Shown in pieces: positions 9,381-18,729 of a stretch of DNA of 64,000 bases. Location: contig JAJDXS010000010.1 in the NCBI GenBank assembly GCA_022823145.1, positions 23,170-87,169 on the forward strand, read 5' to 3'. Positions within the stretch are counted from its first letter, which is position 1; every line of letters starts with the position of its first letter. The DNA is from Gemmatimonadota bacterium (GTDB taxonomy: Bacteria > Gemmatimonadota > Gemmatimonadetes > Longimicrobiales > Gaopeijiaceae). Under the pieces are notes generated by a model, which saw only the letters and a program-made list of their open reading frames with translations, was not told the DNA's origin and did not search any database. A program made the translations under genes and the position numbers.

Positions 9381-10889
9381 GTGAAAAGATTCACAACCGT
9401 CGGCACGGTTCTGTCTGCGGCCATCTGGACGATCGCATGCGCGCCACCCGAGGCGCCCGTTGAAGAGACGGCCGACGGCTCGTCCGCCGAGCCCAACGTC
9501 ACCCCGCCGCCCGAGATCGCCCTGAACGGCTCGGCCAAGCGCTTCTGCTCGGCGATCTGGGTCTCGGAGCGTGATCGCCGCGACGCGCTGTACCAGAGTA
9601 TCCTCCTCACCGGGGACGAGGTGCGTGACTACGAGGACGGCCGACTCACCTTCGATGTCGACGAGGAGCGCCGCGTGGTCACCGCATCGCACGACGGCGC
9701 GGCGGGCCGCGCGCGGCACATCGGCGACCAGGGGTGCGTGATTCTGCCGCCCTACACCGACAACGTGTTCTTTACGCCGCGCCGGGTGGTGAGCACGCTT
9801 CCCGACGCGGCCACGACTCCCTGGCCCATGGGCGATCTGCTCCCGGACGGGCCGCTCCCGAACGATGTGGACGCCGAACTCGTCGCGGAAGCGGTGCGGC
9901 TGATGTTCACGCCCGGTGACAACCGCGCCGCCTTCGTGGCGGTGCACCGCAGACGGATCATCGCCGAGGAGTACGGTCCCGGCGTGCACAAGGACACGCA
10001 GCTCGAAAGCTGGTCGATGGGGAAGAGCATGACGGCCACGCTCATCGGCCGACTCATCCAGATGGGGCACCTCGACCTCTGGCAGGCGGCGCCGGTGCCC
10101 GAATGGCAGAACTCCGCTGACGATCCGCGCGCCGCGATCCGGATCGCCGACCTGCTTCGCATGTCCTCCGGCCTTCGCTTCACCAACTCGGGAGCCACCC
10201 CGGAGCAGATGGCCAGGTCGTTCATTCCGGGACAGTGGGACCACTGGCTGGGGTACGGAGCGCCGATCGACGTGTTCCGGTTCTCGACTACGCGGGAGGC
10301 CGAGTTCCCACCCAACACCGTCGGCCGCTACCGGAACTCGGATCCGTGGACGCTGGGGTACATCGTGCGGCGCACGGTCGAGAACGAGCTTGGCGAGGAA
10401 TACCTGTCGTGGCCGCAGCGGGCGCTGTTCGACAAGGTGGGGATCCGCCGCTTCATCATGGAGACCGACGCGCACGGCAACTTCATACTGACCGGGTACA
10501 ACTACGGCACGCCGCGCAACTGGGCGCGGATCGGGTTGCTCTATCTGCAGCGGGGGATGTGGAACGGCGAGCGGCTGTTGCCCGAGGAGTTCGTGGACTT
10601 TGTGAGTTCACCGGCGCCGGCGTGGGATCCGCCGGTCTATGGCGGCCAGTTCTGGGTAAATCCGGCCGGCGAGGATGGGGTGGGGATTCGTATTCCGACG
10701 CTGCCGACCGACGCCTACAACGCGGCGGGGGCGGGGGAGCAGCGGACCTACATCATCCCATCGCGCGATCTGGTGATGGTGGTGCAGAGCCACCGGTCGC
10801 CGGCTGCCCACGCGCCCGACCGCACGGGTCGGGAGTACGAGGCGCTCGGGATGGTCGTGAAGGCGGTGGATCCCGGGTGGAGCTGGTAG
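9381..10889 (+). CDS. Serine hydrolase, beta-lactamase/esterase (class C-like) fold, lipoprotein
   Basis: The protein has 502 residues and a GTG start preceded by GAGGAG. Its lipoprotein signal ends TIAC (Cys20). The nucleophile motif is SMGK (Ser212, Lys215) and the second motif YRN is at about 317-319, as in class C beta-lactamases, EstB esterases and D-aminopeptidases. The C-terminal part reads YGGQFWVNPAG and AAGAGEQRTYIIPSRDLVMV, the region where the third motif lies. The roughly 160-residue N-terminal extension is not recognised. Families of this fold act on peptidoglycan, D-peptides or esters; nothing in the context separates these. Confidence 0.85.
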   Translation: MKRFTTVGTVLSAAIWTIACAPPEAPVEETADGSSAEPNVTPPPEIALNGSAKRFCSAIWVSERDRRDALYQSILLTGDEVRDYEDGRLTFDVDEERRVVTASHDGAAGRARHIGDQGCVILPPYTDNVFFTPRRVVSTLPDAATTPWPMGDLLPDGPLPNDVDAELVAEAVRLMFTPGDNRAAFVAVHRRRIIAEEYGPGVHKDTQLESWSMGKSMTATLIGRLIQMGHLDLWQAAPVPEWQNSADDPRAAIRIADLLRMSSGLRFTNSGATPEQMARSFIPGQWDHWLGYGAPIDVFRFSTTREAEFPPNTVGRYRNSDPWTLGYIVRRTVENELGEEYLSWPQRALFDKVGIRRFIMETDAHGNFILTGYNYGTPRNWARIGLLYLQRGMWNGERLLPEEFVDFVSSPAPAWDPPVYGGQFWVNPAGEDGVGIRIPTLPTDAYNAAGAGEQRTYIIPSRDLVMVVQSHRSPAAHAPDRTGREYEALGMVVKAVDPGWSW

Positions 10890-10902
10890 GGGCGCCCCGC
10901 TC

Positions 10903-11910
10903 CTACCCTCCGACCAGCCTGCGAAACTCCGGGTCGTCGCGGATACCGTCGAAGTCGCGCTGGGTTGCGGCCAGCTCCCGCCAGCGCACGTTTCGCTCGA
11001 TGGCATCCCGCAGCGCCGCGACGGCGTCCGCGACATCGCCCGCGCGTGCGTGCAGCCGCGCCAGCCCGTAGATCATCTGGTCTTCGTCGGGGACGATCGC
11101 GATGGCTTCCCGCTGTTTCTCGATCGCCTCGCCGAAACGCCCCTCCGCGGCCAGTGACCGCGCCTCGCTGGCGTGAATGCGCGACACGGACATGTTCACC
11201 AGGCGGCGAAGCTCCCTGAAGGGCTCCGTGTGATCGTCCACCCGCACGTCGACCCAGCGGTCGGTGGTGCGGCCCGAGTCTCCGATCGGCTTGACGACCA
11301 GGACACCGCCGGCCTGCTTTCCGCGTGCGTCTCCGCCGGCCGCCTCACCGGCGTCGAGCGCGTCCATCAGCCGCAACGCCAGCGCCCCGCGCGAAGACTC
11401 GAACGCGGCTGCCATCGCCTGCACGACGGCCTCGCCGGCGAGGATGTTGCCCTGCACGGAGTAGTTCTCGCCCTCGATATGGCCCGCCCAGGCGCTGGTG
11501 CCCGACCCCGTGTAGGCACGCACCCGGCCCTGCGCGTCGATCACGGCGAGCTGGCGCCGATCCCGGCCCGGATCGGACCCGGTGAGATGCTCCACCACCT
11601 CGTCCGGCGACAACCCGAGTTCGAGCAGTTCGAGGCCGCGCGGCCCGTACGTCTGGTTGGCCGCGGCCTGCGTAGCGACGGCGCCTACGCCCGCCTTTGC
11701 GTAGCTGACGATCGCTCCCGCTCGGAAGGCGCGCGACTGCACGGCCACCCCCAGTTCGCCGGTCGCGGGATCACGCGCCACGATGGAGAAGGTGGCCACG
11801 ATCTCCTCATCCGTGTCGAGTGGGGTCGCGGTCTTCTCCTGGGCGCCGAGCGGAAGCGCACACGCGGCGAGCGCGACGAGCGGCAGCGCGGTTCTGGTCG
11901 TCCTTCTCAT
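10903..11910 (-). CDS. Secreted DUF1028 protein with C-terminal TPR-like helices
   Basis: The protein has 335 residues with a signal peptide ending LGAQE. Residues about 35-225 match the DUF1028 family (TFSIVARDPATGELGVAVQS, GAVATQAAANQTYGPRGLELL, YSVQGNILAG), an Ntn-hydrolase-like fold without proven chemistry. The remaining part contains helical repeats (EARSLAAEGRFGEAIEKQREAIAIVP and AGDVADAVAALRDAIE) that look like tetratricopeptide repeats. The start at 11910 follows AAGGAGATGAGGTG, a good ribosome site. It is convergent with the serine hydrolase (13-base gap) and divergent from the amidohydrolase at 12041. Confidence 0.82.
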   Translation of the reverse strand: MRRTTRTALPLVALAACALPLGAQEKTATPLDTDEEIVATFSIVARDPATGELGVAVQSRAFRAGAIVSYAKAGVGAVATQAAANQTYGPRGLELLELGLSPDEVVEHLTGSDPGRDRRQLAVIDAQGRVRAYTGSGTSAWAGHIEGENYSVQGNILAGEAVVQAMAAAFESSRGALALRLMDALDAGEAAGGDARGKQAGGVLVVKPIGDSGRTTDRWVDVRVDDHTEPFRELRRLVNMSVSRIHASEARSLAAEGRFGEAIEKQREAIAIVPDEDQMIYGLARLHARAGDVADAVAALRDAIERNVRWRELAATQRDFDGIRDDPEFRRLVGG

Positions 11911-12040
11911 CACCTCATCTCCTTGCACGGTTTGGCGCTCCGCGCGCCACGGATTGCGCGAGTTCGCCTGCAATGTGGCTCACCGGGAGGCCGCTGGCTA
12001 TGCTGTCCCGAGCTACCACCCCGTTTGCAGGAGGATCCCG

Positions 12041-13546
12041 ATGCGCAGCTTCCCGTTTACTGCCGCTCTCGTGGCGACCGCCGCACTCACTTCCATGCCC
12101 CCACAGCCGGCCGCTACCCAGTCCCAACCAGCCATTGCCATCGTCGGGGCGACCATCATCGACGGAAACGGCGGCCCGCCCCTCACCGACGGCACACTCG
12201 TCACCCGGGGCGACCGCATCGCCGCCGTCGGCCCGCGCGCGTCGGTCGAAATCCCCGAGGGCGCCACCGTCATCGACGGCGCCGGCAGGTACGTGACCCC
12301 CGGATTCATCGACACCAACGTGCACCTGTCGCTGTATTCCGGTCACGAAACGCTTGTCCGCTACGAGGACCGGAACGCCGCGCTGACTCTCGAGGCGGCC
12401 CAGATGCAGCTCAAGCACGGGTTCACGACGGTGCGCGACAGCTACGGATCGCTGCTCCCGCTCATGGAGATCCGCGACGCCATCGCGCGTGGCGACACCA
12501 TCGGCCCGCGCATGCTGGTGGCCGGCAACATCGTGGGCTGGGGCGGTCCGTACACGGTCTCGTTCTCGCTGATCCGGCCGCAGGGGCTGACGCTCTTCCA
12601 GGAGCAGTTCAACGACTTCATCACGCAGGGGTCGGGCGAGGAATGGATGGAGATGGAGCCCGAGGACCTGCGCGTCGCGGTCAACCGGTACCTCGACCTG
12701 GGACCCGACTTCCTCAAGTACGGCGGCACCGGCCACTTCTCCAATCCGGTCATGATCGGGTTCTCGCCGGCGGCCCAGCGCGTGTTGGTCGAGGAGACAC
12801 GGAAGCGCGGGCTGATTGCCGAAACGCACTCCACTTCGCCCGAAGGCTTACGGATGTCGGTGGAAGCGGGCCTCGACCTGATCCAGCACCCCGAGGTGCT
12901 CACCGCCGAAATGTCCGACGCGCTGGTCAGGGAGATTGCGGACCGCGGAATCGTCTGCTCCATGCTGACCAACACGATCACCGGCAAGGTGTGGCAGGAG
13001 CACGTGGAATCGCGGGAGAAGGCGCTTGCGGGGGATGGGGGGGAGGATGAGAACCGCCGTGACGGCCTGGCGAAGACATCGGTCGAACTGCGGGCCGAGC
13101 GCCGCGCGGCGGGCGAATCCATGGAGATCCGGCGCCGCAACGCGGAGAAGCTGATCGCGGGGGGCTGTATCTCCACGATCGGGACGGACAACTACCTCGG
13201 CGCGGCCCCCGAATTCAGGCGCGAGAAGAAGGCCGAGAACCAGTCGTTCGGCATCGGGAGCGTGATCGCCACCGAGGGGCTTGTCGAACTCGGCATGACC
13301 CCGATGGAGGCGATCACCGCGGTTACGCGCAACGGCGCAATCGCGAGCGGGATGCTCGACATACTCGGCACCCTCGAAGCCGGCAAGTACGCCGACGTGC
13401 TCGTGCTCGACGCCGATCCACTGGCGGACATCGGCAACATCCGGGCACTCGGAGTGGTTGTCCGGGACGGGAAGATCGTGGATCTGGACACGCTGCCGTA
13501 CGAGAGGATCTTCTCGTCTCCGGGAAAGGGTCACGCGTGGGAGTGA
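12041..13546 (+). CDS. Secreted amidohydrolase-family enzyme
   Basis: The protein has 501 residues, a good AGGAGGA site before the ATG, and a signal peptide of about 25 residues. The frame of the amidohydrolase superfamily is clear: VGATIIDGNGGPPLTDGTL at the start, GRYVTPGFIDTNVHL, LKYGGTGHF (likely carbamylated Lys), ETHST, IQHPE, GTDN and the closing ADVLVLDADPL. The first metal motif is TNVHLS instead of the usual HxH, so one ligand is Asn; some imidazolonepropionase/prolidase-like members vary here. A charged stretch of about 35 residues (near 325-360) lies between the barrel and the final Asp motif. Substrate unknown. Confidence 0.85.
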   Translation: MRSFPFTAALVATAALTSMPPQPAATQSQPAIAIVGATIIDGNGGPPLTDGTLVTRGDRIAAVGPRASVEIPEGATVIDGAGRYVTPGFIDTNVHLSLYSGHETLVRYEDRNAALTLEAAQMQLKHGFTTVRDSYGSLLPLMEIRDAIARGDTIGPRMLVAGNIVGWGGPYTVSFSLIRPQGLTLFQEQFNDFITQGSGEEWMEMEPEDLRVAVNRYLDLGPDFLKYGGTGHFSNPVMIGFSPAAQRVLVEETRKRGLIAETHSTSPEGLRMSVEAGLDLIQHPEVLTAEMSDALVREIADRGIVCSMLTNTITGKVWQEHVESREKALAGDGGEDENRRDGLAKTSVELRAERRAAGESMEIRRRNAEKLIAGGCISTIGTDNYLGAAPEFRREKKAENQSFGIGSVIATEGLVELGMTPMEAITAVTRNGAIASGMLDILGTLEAGKYADVLVLDADPLADIGNIRALGVVVRDGKIVDLDTLPYERIFSSPGKGHAWE

Positions 13547-13673
13547 AGGATCCCGGGCGGTGCGAGTACACCTGCCTGCGTCCGGGGTTACTGTTGATAG
13601 GGGCCCGACCAGCCCTTTGGGGGCCGCCCCCGGGGCGACTCCCGTGGAACCTCTCGGCACCAAGGGGGATGCA

Positions 13674-14834
13674 ATGCCTGGACCCGCGCCGTGGCGGGAC
13701 CGACTCGCCTTCGCCGCGCTGGCCCTGATCGCCCCGGCCGTCACGCTACCGGCCCTCACCACCGCCTGCGGGGGCGACGAACCGACGGAGCCCCCCGTCG
13801 CTACCACCGTCAGCATCTCGCCGGCCTCCGTGGACATGTCATCGTTCGGTGAGACGGCCCAGTTGACCGCCACCGTCCTTGACCAGAACGGCCAGCCGAT
13901 CGCTGGCGCCTCCGTCAACTGGACCATCGACGACAATTCCGTCGCGACCGTGAGCACAGGGGGGCTGGTAACCGCCGTCCAGAACGGGAGCGCCACCGTG
14001 ACCGCCACCTCCGGCGGGGCATCGGGGACCGTAGCCGTGACCGTCGCCCAGCGGCCCGCACGGATCGAGGTATCCCCGTCCGCGGACACCCTGGTTGCCA
14101 TCGGCGACACCGTGCAGCTGGCCGCGCAGCCGTTGGACGCCAACGGCAACGACGTGCCGGGCGTGACCATCGGGTGGTCGTCGGCGGACGAGGGAGTCGC
14201 CACCGTCGATGCCAACGGGCTGGTCACCGCGGCCGGGAACGGCACCGCGAACATCACCGCGTCGGCGGGCGGCGCCACCGGAGCCGCCGCGGTAACCGTC
14301 TCCCAGGTGATCGTCGGGATGGACGTGCTGCCGGCCGCGACCACATTGTTCTCGCTCGGCGACACCGTCCGGCTGGTCGCAGCGGGTGTCGACGCCAACG
14401 GCCACCCCGGCTCGGCCCTACGAGTCACGTGGATGTCGGAAGACGACGCCGTCGCAGCCGTCGATACGACCGGGCTGGTCACGGCGGTGCGCACCGGCAG
14501 CACGGACGTATTCGCAACCTTCGGAGAACTGCGCGATTCCGCCGGGGTGTCGGTCACTCAGCTCGCGTCGGAGGTGCGGGTGACTCCGGCCGTCGACACG
14601 CTGGGTGCGGTCGGCGACACCGTCCACCTGAGCGCCGTGGCGCTGGACAGGAACGGACACGAGGTGGAGGACACCGACTACATCTGGTCCGCGCCCCACC
14701 CCTGGGTGGTGACCGTAGACGACAGCGGACTGGTCACGGCCAGGGGGCCCGGCACGGGCGAGATCCGCGTCAAGGCGACACGGGCCGGAGCGAACTACAT
14801 CGGCGTTGCCACCATCACGGTGGTCGAATCCTGA
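13674..14834 (+). CDS. Lipoprotein of four Big_2 Ig-like repeats
   Basis: The protein has 386 residues. A lipoprotein signal ending LTTACGG is followed by four consecutive repeats of about 80-88 residues, each with the Big_2 pattern (VSISPASVDMSSFGETAQLT, SVATVSTGGLVTAVQNGSATV and equivalents at about 40, 125, 210 and 298). There is no catalytic domain, so it is probably a cell-surface stalk or adhesin-like spacer. The start ATG follows AAGGGGGATGCA. It ends inside the convergent gene at 14795-15616 by 40 bases. It is related in style to the lipoproteins at 1-605 and 21999-23303. Confidence 0.85.
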   Translation: MPGPAPWRDRLAFAALALIAPAVTLPALTTACGGDEPTEPPVATTVSISPASVDMSSFGETAQLTATVLDQNGQPIAGASVNWTIDDNSVATVSTGGLVTAVQNGSATVTATSGGASGTVAVTVAQRPARIEVSPSADTLVAIGDTVQLAAQPLDANGNDVPGVTIGWSSADEGVATVDANGLVTAAGNGTANITASAGGATGAAAVTVSQVIVGMDVLPAATTLFSLGDTVRLVAAGVDANGHPGSALRVTWMSEDDAVAAVDTTGLVTAVRTGSTDVFATFGELRDSAGVSVTQLASEVRVTPAVDTLGAVGDTVHLSAVALDRNGHEVEDTDYIWSAPHPWVVTVDDSGLVTARGPGTGEIRVKATRAGANYIGVATITVVES

Positions 14835-15616
14835 CCCGTAACGGACACCTCGGCGACCCAATCCTGAAACCTGCCCTGGACCATCGCCGGTTCGCGGCTC
14901 GCCGCGGTGAGAGTGCACCCGGCGAGATTTGAAGCATGGCGTTCGAGCGTGCGGCGGCGCACGCCTGCCTCATCCGCGATGGCGTCCCATTTTGCCCGGG
15001 GCCGCTGGCGCACCGCCCAGAGCAGCAATGCCCAGGACAACAGCCTCTTGGGAGGGCAGCGCAGCGGCATCTGCTCCCGCCAATAGCGCCGGAAAGTGTC
15101 CGGAGGCACGGTCGCGTGCTGTCGAGCGAGAACGTCGACCGAGGCTGCGGGTGGACCGGGATCTTCGTCTTCCGAGAGCCTGCAGATGTGCTCGATGGCG
15201 CTGACGAGGCACGGGTGCAGCGGATGATCCCGGACCAGCCTCCGACCCAGAAGGAGCAGTGGATCGTGGTGCCAGGGGTTGATCTGCGCGAGCACCCTTC
15301 CCAGCCGGTCTCCGGCTTCTTCGGCCCACACCACGTGGAAGCGGGTCGATTCGATCTGTCGTAGCCGTTGAAGGCGCTTCAGGGACAAGGGCGTCACCAC
15401 GACGCACGACGGCCCCACGAGACCGTGCGAGACCGTCTTTCGGAGCCACGCGACATCCGCGTCGGAGCACTGCAGCAACCCTGCGATGCCGACGCTCGCA
15501 CTGCCGAGCAGCCGCTCGAACCCGTCTCGGGAGTCTGCGGGATGCAGCTTGGAAGCCGAAAGAGAATCTTCGATGCGGTCGCGAATATCGTGGGTGTCGC
15601 AATAGAGCGCGATCAT
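14795..15616 (-). CDS. Putative cytoplasmic regulator with C-terminal helix-turn-helix
   Basis: The protein has 273 residues from the ATG at 15616; a GTG at 15673 would add 19 residues. It lacks a signal peptide. The N-terminal half (IALYCDTHDIRDRIEDSL, VGIAGLLQCSDADVAWL, GPSCVVVTPLSLKRLQRLR) looks like a Rossmann-type receiver-like domain without obvious phosphorylation residues. The C-terminal third resembles an AraC-type helical DNA-binding region (DTFRRYWREQMPLRCPPKRLLSWALLL cut here as two parts; then WDAIADEAGVRRRTLERHA). The last 40 bases overlap the convergent Big_2 gene. The target is unknown, and the assignment rests only on these patterns. Confidence 0.5.
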   Translation of the reverse strand: MIALYCDTHDIRDRIEDSLSASKLHPADSRDGFERLLGSASVGIAGLLQCSDADVAWLRKTVSHGLVGPSCVVVTPLSLKRLQRLRQIESTRFHVVWAEEAGDRLGRVLAQINPWHHDPLLLLGRRLVRDHPLHPCLVSAIEHICRLSEDEDPGPPAASVDVLARQHATVPPDTFRRYWREQMPLRCPPKRLLSWALLLWAVRQRPRAKWDAIADEAGVRRRTLERHASNLAGCTLTAASREPAMVQGRFQDWVAEVSVTGQDSTTVMVATPM

Positions 15617-15681
15617 GTCAACGGTTGGTGTATTGAACCGGCAGGGACGGGCCAGGATAAAGAGCACAGTCACAACCAGTG

Positions 15682-15711
15682 ATTTTAGTACAGCAAAGAG
15701 CCGGCGGGCAA
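15682..15711 (-). promoter_or_regulatory. Possible promoter for the regulator gene, overlapping a palindrome
   Basis: Reading leftward, TTGCCC (15711-15706) and TAAAAT (15687-15682) are separated by 18 bases, giving a start near 15675, directly before the GTG at 15673. The -35 overlaps the perfect 12-base palindrome GGCAAGCTTGCC at 15707-15718. That palindrome lies 25 bases after the stop of the upstream propeller gene, so it could instead be part of that gene's terminator. Confidence 0.4.
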
Positions 15712-15742
15712 GCTTGCCGGGTCTCCTACAACCGGTTCACAC

Positions 15743-18571
15743 CTACCGCTGTTCCATCCAGATGTCCTCCAGCACCCGCACCGTCTGCGTGTATTCCTGA
15801 CCGTCCACCGTCAGCGTCACGCGGTACAGCCCCGGCTCCGCCATCGGGCCCTGGCCACCGCCGCCGAACTGGAAGCCGCCGCCCGGCGGCCCCTCGCGAC
15901 GATTCCCGCGCAGGTTCCACCGCACCCTGTTGATCCCGCTGTTGCCGATCGGCTCCAGGTCCCGGAACAGCTCGCCCGTGGCCAGATCCGTCACCGTCAG
16001 CTGCACATCGCCCGACGCCTCGCGCAGCCAGTAGTGGATCGCGGTTCCCGGCGGCGCGTTCTCGCCGCGCAGCACCTTGTCCCCGGTGATCGATCGGGAC
16101 TTGCGCGGGTCCTGTTTCCACCGCACGGCCTCCCTCGGCTCGAAGAGGAAGACGTCCTCGGCCATCACTTCGTCGGTCAGGTGCTGCAGGGGCGTCACAT
16201 CGTCGGCGATCAGGACGCTGCGCCCGTGCGTCGCGAGCACAAGGTCACCGTCGCGCGGATGCACGACGACGTCGTCGATGCGTACGACCGGCAGTCCGCT
16301 CATGAACGGCCGCCAGGTGCCGCCCTCGTCCAGTGAGACGAAGAACCCGAACTCGGTTCCCGCGTACAGCAGACGCGCGTTGCGCGGGTCCTGGCGCACC
16401 GTGTTGACGTTCCCGTACTCCGGCAGGTTGGACGTGATGTCCTCCCAGCTTTCGCCATAGTCACGCGTCACGTACACGTATGGCCGCAGGTCGTCACTCT
16501 TGTGACCGTCCACCGATGCATAGGCTGTCCCGGCATCGAAGTGCGACGCCTCGACGCGCGACACGTAGTAGCCTTTCGTGCCTCCGGGGATGTTCCGGCC
16601 GACCTCGGTCCACGTCGCGCCACCGTCGCGGCTTACCTGGAGGTTCCCGTCGTCGGTGCCCACCCACAACAGGCCGGGCACCAGCGGCGACTCCGCCACC
16701 GAGATGCCGGTGCTGAAGGCGCTCACACCGTCGTTGCGCGACAGGATGCATTCCTCGCCGCGGTCCATCCGGTTGCAGCGGGGCAGGCTGTTCGCCTGGC
16801 CCATGACCTCGACGCGGTCGCGGTCGAGGTTCGTGGTCAAATCCTCGCTCATCGTCCACGTGTCGCCCCGGTCCATCGATCGGAAGAGCCGGTTGCCGGC
16901 GGCATAGATCACGTCGGGGTTGTGCGGCGAGAGAATGAACGGCGTGTTCCAGTTCCAGCGGATCGGGCTGTTCACCTCGGGCGTGGGCACGATGTTCGAA
17001 GCCGGCCGGTTGTCCGTCGGCGCCCGCGGGCGGATGCTGCCGCCCTGCCCGGTCGCCAGGCTCAGCCGCCGGAGGTTGCCGTTCTGCGACTCGGCGTACA
17101 CGACCGTGTGGTCGGTGGGGTCCACGGCCGTGTAGAAGCCATCGCCGCCGCCGACGCGGTACCAGTCCTCGCTGAGCACGTCGCCGCCCCGAATGCCGCT
17201 CGGGCCGCACCAGCTTCCGTTGTCCTGCAGGCCGGTGCACACGTAGTAGGGACGGCGCATGTCCACCGACGCGTGGTACGGCTGCCCCATGGCCCAGCGT
17301 CGGTGCGATTCCCAGGTCTCGCCCCGGTCGTAGCTCACGTCGACCCCACCGTCGTTGCCGATCAACACGTGGTTGCTGTTGGCCGGATTGATCCACATGG
17401 CGTGCTGATCGACGTGCCCGTACCCGTCTAGCCGCTCGAACGTCCGGGCGCCGTCCACGGACTTGTGCACGCGCTGGTCGACCACGTACACGGTCTCCGG
17501 ATCGTTCGGATCGACGCGGATCTGGCTGAAGTACATCGGCCGCCCGTTTTCGTTGCTGCGGAATTCCCAGGACGCGCCTCCGTCGGTCGAACGCCAGATC
17601 CCGTTGTACTGGTCGTCGGGGGGCAGGGGCTCGTCGCGGTCGTCGAGGGCGTCGAGCTCGGCCCGCTCCTCCTGCGTGAGCGGCTCCTCGCGGTCCGCCG
17701 CGACCTCGATTTGCGCGTAAACGACGTCCGGATCGGCCGGTGTCACCGCCAGTGCAACGCGTCCCATGGTTCCGCGGGGCAGCCCGTTGCCGCTGAGCCG
17801 CGTCCACGTCTCCCCACCGTCGTCGGAGCGCCAGATGCCGCTGCCGGGCCCTCCGCCGACGAAGCAGCAGCGGGTGCGCCGCCGCTGGTAGGTGGCCGCA
17901 AAGAGGGTGTTGGGGTTGGTGGGATGAAGGACCAGGTCCGTCGCGCCGGTGTCGTCGTCCACGCTGAGCACGTGGTTCCAGGTGCGGCCCCCGTCGGTGG
18001 TCTTGAAGACGCCGCGTTCGGGGTTGGCCCCGAAGAGGTGCCCGTTGGCCGCTGCCCACGCCACGTCCGCATCGTCCGGGTGCGCGATCACCCGCGAAAT
18101 CGTCTGGGTCTGGCGCAGCCCCACGTGTGTGAACGTCTCGCCGCCGTCGGTGGACTTGTACATGCCGTCGCCGAACGACGAGCTCTGCCGATTGTTGGCC
18201 TCGCCCGTCCCGACCCAGACGATGTCGGGGTTGGCCGACGAGATCGCGATGTCCCCCACGGAGTGCGTGCCGTAGCTGTCGAAGACGGGCCGGAAGGTCG
18301 TGCCGTTGTTCGTGGTCTTCCAGAGCCCGCCCGTCGCGAAGCCGGCGAAGTAAGTGTGGGGGTCCGCCGGGTGGACCGCGAGGTCATTCACCCGGCCGCC
18401 CTGTCCATACGGTCCGATCTGCCGCCATGAGAACGCCCGGAGGATGGGGTCGTCGCTCTGGTTCACCAAAGGCTCTTCGGCCTCCTGGGCGATTGCGGCG
18501 CGGGGCGTGAGGGCGATGGCGGCGAGGAGCGTGAGCGCGAAGGCGGCGGGGGTGACGCGGACGGCGTACAT
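15743..18571 (-). CDS. Large secreted Asp-box (BNR/sortilin-like) propeller protein
   Basis: The protein has 942 residues with a signal peptide of about 28 (ending RAAIAQ). At least eight Asp-box hairpins of the S-x-D-G-G-x-T-W type are visible (WKTTNNGTTF, YKSTDGGETF, FKTTDGGRTW, WRSDDGGETW, WRSTDGGASW, FRSMDRGDTW, VSRDGGATW, SLDEGGTW). They indicate one or two VPS10/sortilin or photosystem-assembly-like beta-propellers. The last ~130 residues change to an Ig-like domain with a Gly-rich loop (GPPGGGFQFGGGGQGP). I see no glycosidase residues. Such proteins are common and numerous in Gemmatimonadota; their function is unproven. The start at 18571 is preceded by GAGAGG. Confidence 0.88.
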   Translation of the reverse strand: MYAVRVTPAAFALTLLAAIALTPRAAIAQEAEEPLVNQSDDPILRAFSWRQIGPYGQGGRVNDLAVHPADPHTYFAGFATGGLWKTTNNGTTFRPVFDSYGTHSVGDIAISSANPDIVWVGTGEANNRQSSSFGDGMYKSTDGGETFTHVGLRQTQTISRVIAHPDDADVAWAAANGHLFGANPERGVFKTTDGGRTWNHVLSVDDDTGATDLVLHPTNPNTLFAATYQRRRTRCCFVGGGPGSGIWRSDDGGETWTRLSGNGLPRGTMGRVALAVTPADPDVVYAQIEVAADREEPLTQEERAELDALDDRDEPLPPDDQYNGIWRSTDGGASWEFRSNENGRPMYFSQIRVDPNDPETVYVVDQRVHKSVDGARTFERLDGYGHVDQHAMWINPANSNHVLIGNDGGVDVSYDRGETWESHRRWAMGQPYHASVDMRRPYYVCTGLQDNGSWCGPSGIRGGDVLSEDWYRVGGGDGFYTAVDPTDHTVVYAESQNGNLRRLSLATGQGGSIRPRAPTDNRPASNIVPTPEVNSPIRWNWNTPFILSPHNPDVIYAAGNRLFRSMDRGDTWTMSEDLTTNLDRDRVEVMGQANSLPRCNRMDRGEECILSRNDGVSAFSTGISVAESPLVPGLLWVGTDDGNLQVSRDGGATWTEVGRNIPGGTKGYYVSRVEASHFDAGTAYASVDGHKSDDLRPYVYVTRDYGESWEDITSNLPEYGNVNTVRQDPRNARLLYAGTEFGFFVSLDEGGTWRPFMSGLPVVRIDDVVVHPRDGDLVLATHGRSVLIADDVTPLQHLTDEVMAEDVFLFEPREAVRWKQDPRKSRSITGDKVLRGENAPPGTAIHYWLREASGDVQLTVTDLATGELFRDLEPIGNSGINRVRWNLRGNRREGPPGGGFQFGGGGQGPMAEPGLYRVTLTVDGQEYTQTVRVLEDIWMEQR

Positions 18572-18729
18572 GGGAACCTCTCGGACCTGATGGTGACAAG
18601 CTGCTGATGCCGGGAGGTAGTGTAGATCGGTCGCGGTCGCTTCGCCATTGCGAGCAGCCATGCTTGTGGTGCCCGACGGGTCTCAGGACGCAGGAAGAAG
18701 TACCGTTGTGAATGATGTTATAGTACCAT

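Noticed and set aside
7551..10889. A 1112-codon frame extending the serine hydrolase upstream
   Set aside because: The first ~610 codons are antisense to the S9 peptidase. The true start is the GTG at 9381, with GAGGAG and a lipoprotein signal.
18696..18724. Full promoter for the RHH-MNT gene
   Set aside because: TATAGT could be a -10, but no acceptable -35 stands 16-18 bases upstream, so I report only the hexamer.
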